A stretch of 64,000 bases of DNA from Bacteroidales bacterium (lineage in GTDB: Bacteria > Bacteroidota > Bacteroidia > Bacteroidales > ML635J-15): positions 1-64,000 of the forward strand of contig JAFZLK010000107.1 of NCBI GenBank assembly GCA_017551515.1. The letters are read 5' to 3'. Position 1 is the first letter of the stretch. The number at the start of each line of letters is the position of its first letter. Below the pieces are notes generated by a model. It made no database searches. It was not told the origin of the DNA and was given only the letters and a program-made list of their open reading frames with translations. Of this stretch, positions 54,400 through 62,900 are shown piece by piece. Position numbers and translations under genes: made by a program.

Positions 54400-55410
54400 T
54401 TATTCCGAAAATTTCTGCTTTAATGTTTCCACATCAATCGGCACAACCCCAACCTTTTCGCACACGATACCACCGGCGAAGTTGGCAATGCGGGCTATTT
54501 CGTGAATGTCGTCTGTCGCGGTAAGCAGAAGAGATGCAACGCTTATCACGGTATCGCCAGCACCAGAAACATCCACTATGTCGCGGATTTGGGCTGGAAT
54601 ATGGACCGATTCCTTGCGATTGCAAATGAAAATTCCATTTTCCGAAAGCGTAACCATCAGCATATCAATATTGTTGCGAATCATGAAATCCTTGGCATAC
54701 GGCTTTAGTGTTTCAACATTGGTACTGCGGTCAATCTTGCAACCTTCGCAAAATTCCTTTAGGTTCGGCTTGAACAAGGTAACATACTTGTAAGCATCAA
54801 AGTTGCGCTTTTTGGGGTCAACGGTGACCTTTATCTTGTTTTGTCGGCATAGCATTGTGATTCGGTGGATAATGTCGGGCGAAAGCAACCCCTTGTCATA
54901 ATCCTCGAAAATGAGTACATCAATATGCTCGTTCTCGATAATCTGCGAAATGCGGAACATCAAGATTTCCTTCAGTTCATCCGAAATCTGCGAAGAATCC
55001 TCATCATCAATGCGAAGCAAATGCTGTCCGCTGCTGATAACACGCGTCTTAGTAGTTGTCTTGCGGTTCTCGCTGCTGATTATGCCATTGTCTGGCAGAT
55101 TGTTTTCGTGAAGCAGTTCGCGAAAGGTATGTCCCATGCTGTCGTTGCCGATTACAGCACATAGGAAAACCTGTGTTCCGAAAGCCGCTATGTTAAGCGC
55201 AACATTTGCCGCACCGCCAAGACGGTATTTTCTGTCGCTTACCGAAACCACCGGCACGGGTGCCTCTGGCGAAATTCGGTTTACCTTGCCAAACATGTAA
55301 GAGTCAATCATCACATCGCCGACTACGATTGCCTTCTTATCCTTGATTTTTCCGAAAAGTGTATCTATATCTAACGGCTCTACTTTATTAAGCCCTTGCT
55401 GTCTATCCAT
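54400..55410 (-). CDS. hldA: D-glycero-beta-D-manno-heptose-7-phosphate kinase (HldA/RfaE1-like)
   Basis: 336 residues, PfkB sugar-kinase fold. VVGDVMIDSYMFG, the GG pair YRLGGAANVALN, DYDKGLLS and the anion-hole DVSGAGDTVIS (about 280-290) are all present. It is the kinase half of HldE without the adenylyltransferase, as usual for Bacteroidota. Makes heptose bisphosphate for LPS core. Its start lies 31 bases inside the end of the alkD-like gene; no shorter ATG fits. With lpxK it links this stretch to LPS synthesis. Confidence 0.88.
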   Translation of the reverse strand: MDRQQGLNKVEPLDIDTLFGKIKDKKAIVVGDVMIDSYMFGKVNRISPEAPVPVVSVSDRKYRLGGAANVALNIAAFGTQVFLCAVIGNDSMGHTFRELLHENNLPDNGIISSENRKTTTKTRVISSGQHLLRIDDEDSSQISDELKEILMFRISQIIENEHIDVLIFEDYDKGLLSPDIIHRITMLCRQNKIKVTVDPKKRNFDAYKYVTLFKPNLKEFCEGCKIDRSTNVETLKPYAKDFMIRNNIDMLMVTLSENGIFICNRKESVHIPAQIRDIVDVSGAGDTVISVASLLLTATDDIHEIARIANFAGGIVCEKVGVVPIDVETLKQKFSE

Positions 55411-56072
55411 TTTATTGCTTCCTGTTTTGTCTTTTTGTTCATTTTTTCACTATTCTGCACCACATTTTCGAGAACCCACTTGTGATTTGTCTTGGAATAA
55501 TCCCTTAAAGCCGAACCGATGGATCTGTTTATTATTTCATCGCTTGTTCCAAGGTTTTCCGAAATGAATCTTCCAAGCAATTCCTTATCGGTCTTGTCCT
55601 TCATTTTGCGCTGGAACATTATTGCAGTTGCCTTGAGCCATGGGCTTTTCGATGCGCTCCACGATTCAAGGAACTCGAGCGTTACCTTGGGGAACATTTC
55701 GTAGAAATGCGATACAAGTTCGGTTGCTATGTATTCGGTGGTATCCCATCCAGGTTGAGTTAAAATCAAACTCTCAACGAAGACAATGTCGGTTTTATTC
55801 CACATTTTCTTGCGCTTTGCAAAAAGTTCTATCCCGAAATACAGGTACTCGCGCTCTTCCATTGCAAAAAATTCACGGATTATGCTCTTTGTGTCGTTGC
55901 TTTTGGGTAACGGGTAGGTTGTGAATAGCGCCTTGAATATATTTTTAAGCTCTGTGGTCTTTATGCCGAGAAACTTGGTCTCCCCTTTTGTTGCTTTCGA
56001 CATGGACTTGGCCACCTCGGTATCCTTATGTCTGCCTAGGTACAAAAGTATCTGTTGGGTATATTCTTTCAT
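55380..56072 (-). CDS. AlkD-like DNA alkylation repair protein
   Basis: 230 residues of HEAT-like helical repeats: LGIKTTELKNIFK, WNKTDIVFVESLIL, PGWDTTEYIATELVSH, SKSPWLKATAIMFQRK and IGSALRDYSK. The pattern of Trp and Asp in WDTTEYIA matches AlkD, a glycosylase for bulky alkylated purines that needs no base flipping. Overlaps hldA by 31 bases on the same strand. Confidence 0.82.
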   Translation of the reverse strand: MKEYTQQILLYLGRHKDTEVAKSMSKATKGETKFLGIKTTELKNIFKALFTTYPLPKSNDTKSIIREFFAMEEREYLYFGIELFAKRKKMWNKTDIVFVESLILTQPGWDTTEYIATELVSHFYEMFPKVTLEFLESWSASKSPWLKATAIMFQRKMKDKTDKELLGRFISENLGTSDEIINRSIGSALRDYSKTNHKWVLENVVQNSEKMNKKTKQEAIKWIDSKGLIK

Positions 56073-56153
56073 ATAAGAATACTGATTTTTTAACCTTGCA
56101 AAAATAAAATTATTCCATGAAAAAAATCCCTTTTTTGAAAAATAAAAAGCAAT

Positions 56154-56161
56154 TAATTTTG
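56154..56161 (+). promoter_or_regulatory. -7 box TAATTTTG of the lpxK operon
   Basis: Matches TAnnTTTG, 44 bases before the ATG; the nearest TTG is 16 bases upstream, a little short. Confidence 0.45.
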
Positions 56162-56205
56162 TCAGTCCGTGGGAAAGTATTATTTTTCCCCGAAATTTTT
56201 AAAGT

Positions 56206-57318
56206 ATGAGTAGTCATAAGGTCGGTTTCTTTCGGTTCATATTGCTCTGGCCGTTGTCGCTTATATACAAGTTTATAGGCGATGTAAGGAATTTCATGTA
56301 TGAAAACGGAATGCTAAAATCCAAGGAATACGACCTTCCGATAATTTCAGTCGGCAACATTAGCGTTGGCGGTACAGGCAAGACTCCGCATGTGGAGTAT
56401 GTCATCCGCATGCTGAAGGACGATTTCAAGACAGCAATGCTTAGTCGTGGCTACAAGCGCAAGACAAAAGGTTTCCGCATTGTGGAAGCCGACGATGACT
56501 ACACTCTTTGTGGCGATGAACCGTTGCAGGTAAAGCGCAAATTCAAGGATGTAGTGGTGGCAGTTTGCGAAAACAGGAACAAAGGCGTTGAAAAGCTGCG
56601 CGAACTTTACCCCGACCTAAACCTGATTATTCTTGATGATGCTTTCCAGCACAGGCGCATAAATCCCGGACTGCACATATTGCTGATAAACTACAACTAC
56701 CCTATTGCCAGCGACTATGTAATGCCTCTCGGTCGTTTGCGTGAATCAAAATCCAATGTACACCGCGCACATTTACTGGTTTATACCAATTGTCCTCCGA
56801 AACTTACGCCCATGGACAGGCGGATTATGACAAAGGAAGTGGGCGTATTGCCATACCAGCACCTTTCGTTTACCACGGTAATATACGAGAATCCGTTGCC
56901 AGTGTTCAAGAATAACAAGAAACTAGACTACACACGGCTAAATGATTGCAATGTACTTGCTGTCACAGGAATAGCACATCCAGAAAGTTTTGTTGAAATG
57001 CTTATGGAGAAGTCGAAGGGCGTTGTTCATCTTCCTTTTTCCGACCATCACGATTTTTCGGCTTCAGACATTGCTAAAATAAACAAGACCTTCGCCGAAA
57101 TGAGTGGACCAAAGGTAATAGTCGTTACCGAAAAAGATGCTGTGCGCCTGCGTTCAAGCAAGTTCATCGGTGACGAACTTAAACCATATATGTATTACAT
57201 CCCTATCAGAATAGACTTGCTTTGCGATGAGGATGAGAAGAAATTGTTTAACAATCAAATAATTACATATGTCAGAAACAACAAACGCTACAATAAACTT
57301 TATCAAAGCTCGCTTTAA
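56206..57318 (+). CDS. lpxK: tetraacyldisaccharide 4'-kinase
   Basis: 370 residues. N-terminal membrane-associating helix (RFILLWPLSLIYKFIGD), P-loop region VGNISVGGTGKTPHVEY (about 49-65), DDAFQHRRIN and the C-terminal FSDHHDFSASD. It phosphorylates the lipid A disaccharide at the inner membrane. Its last 50 bases overlap punA. First gene of the lpxK-punA-rbfA-lolE run. Confidence 0.93.
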   Translation: MSSHKVGFFRFILLWPLSLIYKFIGDVRNFMYENGMLKSKEYDLPIISVGNISVGGTGKTPHVEYVIRMLKDDFKTAMLSRGYKRKTKGFRIVEADDDYTLCGDEPLQVKRKFKDVVVAVCENRNKGVEKLRELYPDLNLIILDDAFQHRRINPGLHILLINYNYPIASDYVMPLGRLRESKSNVHRAHLLVYTNCPPKLTPMDRRIMTKEVGVLPYQHLSFTTVIYENPLPVFKNNKKLDYTRLNDCNVLAVTGIAHPESFVEMLMEKSKGVVHLPFSDHHDFSASDIAKINKTFAEMSGPKVIVVTEKDAVRLRSSKFIGDELKPYMYYIPIRIDLLCDEDEKKLFNNQIITYVRNNKRYNKLYQSSL

Positions 57319-58078
57319 GGAAACTCCCGAAGTGGGCATAATATTAGGCACTGGACTTGGCGGACTAGTCAAGATGATTGACATCATCGAGACAATTCCA
57401 TACGAGGAAATTCCAGATTTCCCTGTTTCAACAGTTGAAGGACACAGCGGCAAGTTGATTCTTGGTCGACTTGGCGGAAAAATTGTCGTTGCCATGCAGG
57501 GACGATTCCACTACTACGAAGGCTATTCAATGAAACAGCTTGTTTTTGCAACAAGAACTTTGATACGATTAGGTATAAAGTACCTTTTCGTGTCGAATGC
57601 CAGCGGTGGTGTAAATCCCAATTTCGAAATTGGCGACCTGATGATAATCAGCGACCACATTTGCCTGTTGCCAAATCCGCTTATCGGCAAGCACAATCCA
57701 GAGGATGGTGACCGTTTCCCAGATATGAGTTGCGTTTACGACAAATCGTTGATAGCCAGTGCAGAAAAAATTGCTAACGAACTCGGCTACAAGTTGCAGA
57801 AAGGTGTATATCTTGCCACTACAGGACCAACATTCGAGACACCTGCCGAATATAGGTATTTCCGCACTGTCGGTGCCGATGCCGTTGGAATGTCAACCGT
57901 ACCCGAGGCAATTGTGGCACGCCAGATGAGGATTCCGTGCTTTGCAATGTCGATAATTACCGACCTTGGTGTACCCGACAAGATTGTGGAGGTTTCGCAC
58001 GAGGAAGTGCAGAAGGTTGCTGCTGCCGCCGAATCGAAGATGACGGAGATTTTTACAAAGATGATAGAAAGGCTTTAA
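57269..58078 (+). CDS. punA: purine nucleoside phosphorylase
   Basis: 269 residues. GIILGTGLGGLV, VEGHSGKL, MQGRFHYYEGY, VSNASGGVN, GPTFETPAEY and GMSTVPEAIVA are the landmarks of the trimeric PNP-I family. Splits inosine and guanosine to base and ribose-1-phosphate. Starts 50 bases inside lpxK in another frame, an unusually long overlap. Confidence 0.94.
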   Translation: MSETTNATINFIKARFKETPEVGIILGTGLGGLVKMIDIIETIPYEEIPDFPVSTVEGHSGKLILGRLGGKIVVAMQGRFHYYEGYSMKQLVFATRTLIRLGIKYLFVSNASGGVNPNFEIGDLMIISDHICLLPNPLIGKHNPEDGDRFPDMSCVYDKSLIASAEKIANELGYKLQKGVYLATTGPTFETPAEYRYFRTVGADAVGMSTVPEAIVARQMRIPCFAMSIITDLGVPDKIVEVSHEEVQKVAAAAESKMTEIFTKMIERL

Positions 58079-58088
58079 ATAAGGACAG

Positions 58089-58427
58089 ATGGATTCAAAG
58101 AGACAGACACAGGTTGCCGGCTTGGTTCAGAAGGAACTGGCAAATGTATTGCAATTCAAGTTCAACGGTTTGGTTCCAGGCAGATTGCTTACAATTACTG
58201 GCGTGCGAATGTCGCCAGACCTCGGACTTGCAAAGATATACCTCAGCATTTTCCCGTCGACAGATGGGCAATCGATAATAAAGGAAATAAACACCAATGT
58301 TTCGCGCATTCGCTACGAACTCGGAAATGCAATCCGCAACGATGTGCGCCGTGTTCCCGAACTTATTTTCTACCTTGATGACAGTTTCGATGAGGTTGAA
58401 CGCATCGAGAAGGCTCTAAAGTCGTAG
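58089..58427 (+). CDS. rbfA: 30S ribosome-binding factor A
   Basis: 112 residues. KH-like fold with RQTQVAGLVQKELANVLQ, SPDLGLAKIYLSIF and the final RVPELIFYLDDSFDEVERIE, all standard RbfA. Acts in 16S rRNA 5' processing and cold adaptation. Ten bases after punA; the next gene begins on the base after its stop. Confidence 0.95.
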   Translation: MDSKRQTQVAGLVQKELANVLQFKFNGLVPGRLLTITGVRMSPDLGLAKIYLSIFPSTDGQSIIKEINTNVSRIRYELGNAIRNDVRRVPELIFYLDDSFDEVERIEKALKS

Positions 58428-59672
58428 ATGAACTTTCCTTTCTACATAGCGTCACGGTATTTGGTGTCGAAAAAATCGCGCAATGCGATAAACATCATTT
58501 CCATAATTTCCATTCTGGGAGTTGCCGTAGGCACGGCTGCATTGGTGATAGTGATGTCCGTATTCAACGGTTTCGAGGATTTGCTTACTCGGCTCAACAA
58601 TTCATTCGACCCCGACATAAAGGTGATGCCAGTGCATGGAAAAACCTTCGTTCCCGATGAAAAATTCAAGTCGGCTATAGATGGATGCGATTTCATTGCC
58701 TCGGCATCATATACACTCGAGGAAAACGCACTTTTGCAATATGGTGAAAAACAACTTATTGCCACAATAAAGGGCGTGGATGAAAAATATCTTGAAACAA
58801 CAGGACTCGACTCTATGGTTGTGCGTGGCGAACCGCTTTTGTACAATGAAGGTGTTCCTTGTGCAATCATGGGCGCTGGTGTGGCTTACTCTATGGGCGT
58901 TTTATGCGACTACCTTGAACCGTTGACAATCAATATTCCAAGTCGCACAAAGGAAATACATGGCAACTTCAGCGATGCCGCCTCCGACATTCTCAATAGA
59001 ATAACGACCTATCCTTCAGGAATTTTTGCAATACAACAAGAGTACGACACCAAGTATGTGGTTTTGCCAATCGATGAGGTGCGAAAACTATTGGAATTTG
59101 AAACCGAAGTTGGTGCTGTTGAATTGAAATTGAAGCGCAATGCTAACAATGATAAGTCAGTAGAATATCTTTCGCAGAAATTAGGTGACGAGTTTCAGAT
59201 TCTTGACCGAAAACAGCAGCATGAGTACGCCTACAAGATTATGCAATCGGAAAAGTGGGCGATATTTATGATACTGATATTCATATTGTTGATTGCATCT
59301 TTCAACATAATTGCCTCTATCACAATGCTCATAATCGACAAGCGCAACGATATTTCCATACTTCGTAGCATGGGTGCCAACGACAAGGCAATAAGGCGAA
59401 TTTTCTTCATCGAAGGAGTTGGCGTTAGTCTGGTTGGTGCGGTTGCAGGATTGATTTTTGGCGGACTTATCTGCTGGTTGCAAATGACTTACGGATTTGT
59501 AAAACTTGGTGGAGGAAGTGGTTCGTTTATCATTGATGCATATCCGGTTGTGGTGAATATGATTGACATTTTATGGTCGTTTTTAGCTGTGATGGTTATC
59601 GGTTTGTTTGCCGCCTGGGTGCCGGTGAGAATAGTAACTAGGAAACTAAAGGCGAAAAATCTTGAAGGCTAA
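58428..59672 (+). CDS. lolE: FtsX/LolE-type ABC transporter permease
   Basis: 414 residues. An N-terminal helix (MNFPFYIASRYLVSKKSRNA, then the hydrophobic stretch), a periplasmic MacB_PCD domain (about 45-245) and three helices at about 275-300, 325-350 and 375-400 with IDKRNDISILRSMGAND as the coupling segment. This is the LolC/E group that pulls lipoproteins from the inner membrane with a LolD ATPase. LolD is not in the window. Lol assignment rests on family resemblance. Confidence 0.85.
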   Translation: MNFPFYIASRYLVSKKSRNAINIISIISILGVAVGTAALVIVMSVFNGFEDLLTRLNNSFDPDIKVMPVHGKTFVPDEKFKSAIDGCDFIASASYTLEENALLQYGEKQLIATIKGVDEKYLETTGLDSMVVRGEPLLYNEGVPCAIMGAGVAYSMGVLCDYLEPLTINIPSRTKEIHGNFSDAASDILNRITTYPSGIFAIQQEYDTKYVVLPIDEVRKLLEFETEVGAVELKLKRNANNDKSVEYLSQKLGDEFQILDRKQQHEYAYKIMQSEKWAIFMILIFILLIASFNIIASITMLIIDKRNDISILRSMGANDKAIRRIFFIEGVGVSLVGAVAGLIFGGLICWLQMTYGFVKLGGGSGSFIIDAYPVVVNMIDILWSFLAVMVIGLFAAWVPVRIVTRKLKAKNLEG

Positions 59673-59794
59673 AAGCCAACCTTTAGCTCGCGCAAGCAAT
59701 TTCAAACAACATCAAATCTAAAAAAACGGAATGTCATCTTGAACTTGTTTCAAGATCTGATTCCGTTTTTTTGAACCTATAGCTCGGCGAAGCC
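59669..59794. repeat. mini-hairpins and terminator-type repeat after lolE
   Basis: GGCTAAAAGCC overlaps the lolE stop, GCGCAAGC follows, and GGCGAAGCC lies at 59786-59794. Between them is the larger hairpin at 59720-59772. Confidence 0.6.
59720..59772 (+). terminator. terminator built from a dispersed repeat
   Basis: AAAAAACGGAAT pairs with ATTCCGTTTTTTT, with inner stem ATCTTGAA/TTTCAAGAT around the GAACTTGTTTC word shared with 28309. Confidence 0.75.
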
Positions 59795-59848
59795 AATTAT
59801 TGAACCATTGAATCATTTTTTCAACTTTTAATTTTCAATTCTTTTCCT

Positions 59849-59856
59849 TACTTTTG
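59849..59856 (+). promoter_or_regulatory. -7 box TACTTTTG of the BspA-like gene
   Basis: Matches TAnnTTTG, 54 bases before the ATG; the leader is AT-rich. Confidence 0.5.
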
Positions 59857-59909
59857 CCATATTAATTTTTTAACCTTATACAAAATATAAAATATTGATA
59901 ACTACTGAT

Positions 59910-62900
59910 ATGAAAAGATTTTTATCACTTTTCCTCTTTGCCATCCTATTTGGTAGCTATGCTATGGCATACGATTTTTCCGCAGTATGCAGCACTGGAC
60001 AAACCTTGTATTATAATATCACTTCTAATGTGGAACCATATACGGTGAAAGTGACATATCCTTATCATAGTATTTTTCAAGGCGACTACTATTACAATTA
60101 TACAAAGCCCACTGGCAATCTCATTATTCCGTCTTATACTACCAATAATGGGATAACATATTCGATTACAAGCATTGGCAATTATGCATTTTATGGTTGC
60201 AGTGGACTGACATCGGTGACAATCCCAAGTTCTGTTACAAATATTGACGCTTATGCATATTATGGTTGTAGTGGACTGACATCGTTTACGATTCCAAATT
60301 CAGTCATAAGCATTGGCGAAAAAAGTTTTAACGGTACTGGGTGGTACGAGGCACAGTCTGACGGCATTCTTTATTTGGATGGCTGGTGCCTTGGATACAA
60401 GGGCAGCAATCCGACTGGCTTCTTAAATATAGCAGATGGTACAAGGCAAATTTGTAATTATGCATTTAGTGATATTGCAGGATCTTCTTATATTTGTACT
60501 GGGCTTACATCTGTAATAATTCCCAATTCTGTTACAAGTATTGGCAATTATGCATTTTATGAATGTAGCGGACTGACATCTGTTACAATCGGCAATTCTG
60601 TTACAAGCATTGGAGCATGGTGTTTTTATTCTTGCAATAGCATTTCCGAAATAAATACGCTTGTGAATACTCCGCCTAGTCTTGGTGCCAATGCCTTCAG
60701 TTCCAACATATACTCTACAGCCACCGTCTTTACGCCTTGTGCAACTGCCGAAAGCTACAGAAATGCCAACGGCTGGAGTCAATTCTCAAACATACAGGGA
60801 GATACTACTGTAAATTTCACTGTTGGCGTACAGGTGCAGGATGATGCCATGGGAAGCGTAACCGGTAGTGGAACCTACTCGTGCGAAGCGGAAGCAAGAC
60901 TTGAGGCAATAGCAAACGATGGCTACCATTTCGTACAGTGGAACGATGGAAATACCGACAATCCACGTATGATTACCGTGACATCTGATACAAGTTTTAC
61001 TGCAAGTTTTGGCGCATTACGTACAATCACAGTAGCTTTAGCCGATGAAACTATGGGAACAGTGTCTGGAAGCGGGGTGTATGCTGATGGTTCGCAAGCT
61101 ATAATTTCGGCAACCGCTAACGAGCATTACCGTTTTGTTCAATGGAATGACGGCAACAACGAGAATCCACGCACAATTACAGTTACCGAAGATGCGACAT
61201 ATATAGCAGATTTTGCAATTGACCAGTTAGTTATTGTCGTATCTTCTGCAAATGAAGCAATGGGTACTGTTAGCGGAAGCGGAACTTACGATTATGGTTC
61301 TTCTAGGCAGATTTCTGCAACACCAAACGAGCATTACCGTTTTGTTCAATGGAATGACGGCAACAACGAGAATCCACGCACAATTACAGTTACCGAAGAT
61401 GCGACATATATAGCAGATTTTGCAATTGACCAGTTTGTTATTGTCGTATCTTCTGCAAATGAAGCAATGGGTACTGTTAGCGGAAGCGGAACTTACGATT
61501 ATGGTTCAGAAATCGAACTTTCTGCTACACCTTCCGAAAATTACAATTTTGTTCAGTGGAATGACGGCAACACGGACAATCCAAGGACTGTAATCGTAAC
61601 CGAAGATGCAACCTACACAGCCCTGTTTGATGTGCAATACACTATAGCATATAATGCAACGGAAGCAGTTTCTGGCAATTGGGTAGCAAGCAATACTGAT
61701 ACTAGTAGGAACACATGGGACAGCAACACTGGTGAGGGAGTCCTTTATCTCAATCCTGGTGTAACTGCTATTGGTGGAGGTGTCTCCACAAATTATTCTC
61801 CTTTCGAAGGTAATAACAACCTTGTTTCTGTAGATTTGGATAATAGTGGATTAACGAGCATTGGCTTATTGGCATTTTCTAATTGCGTTGGACTGACATC
61901 GGTCACAATCCCAAATTCGGTAACAAGAATTGACCATTATGCATTTTTTGATTGCATCGGACTTAGATCTGTTACAATCCCTAATTCAGTCACAAGTATT
62001 GGTAATTATACTTTTGGAGGTTGCGAGAATCTTGAGACAATTGTAGTGGAAACAGGCAACATCTTCTACGATTCGCGCGACAATTGCAATGCTATAATAG
62101 AAACGGGAACAAATACTTTGATTTTAGGTTGCAAAAACACAATAATCCCTAATTTTGTTATAAGCATTGGCACTTGGGCATTTTTTGGTTGCCACGGACT
62201 GACATCGGTAGCGATTCCAAATTCAGTTACGAGCATTGGCGAGGCTGCATTTTCTGGTTGCGACGGACTGACATCGGTGACAATACCTAATTCGGTAACA
62301 AGCATTGGCAATGAAGCATTTTATTGTGACAATATTGTCGACATATATGCAAATCCAACTAATCCCGCAAGCTGTGTTGATGCGTTTAACAATTATTCGG
62401 CAACACTATATGTTCCCTGCGGCACGGCTGAAGCGTACGCTTCTGCAAATGGCTGGAGCAACTTCTCCAACATAAACGAAAGCAGGGCATATATGCTTAA
62501 TGTGTCAAGCGAAAACCCACGGCAGGGAATCGCAAGAATAACAGAGCAGCCAAACTGCACAGATGGCATTGCTCAGATAGGGGCAACCCCTAACTATAGC
62601 TTCCGCTTCGTGCAGTGGGATGATGGTGTTACAGACAATCCTCGCACTGTTATAGTAACGGAGGGTACAACTTTCACTGCATTATTTGAAGAGCTTCCGC
62701 AATACACTATCACAGTTCTTTCTGCGAGCAACACAAGGGGTACTGTCTCTGGTGGCGGAACATTCTACGAGGGTGCGGAGATACAAATTTCTGCTACCGC
62801 CAACGAAGGCTACCGTTTCTCGGCATGGAACGATGGAAGCACGGATAATCCACGTTACATAACCCTAACCGAGGACGCAATCTACATTGCAAGTTTCGAG

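Noticed and set aside
60423-60782. 119-codon minus-strand frame and others within the BspA-like gene
   Set aside because: They are antisense reflections of the repeated LRR codons, rich in Cys/Asn repeats without start signals.
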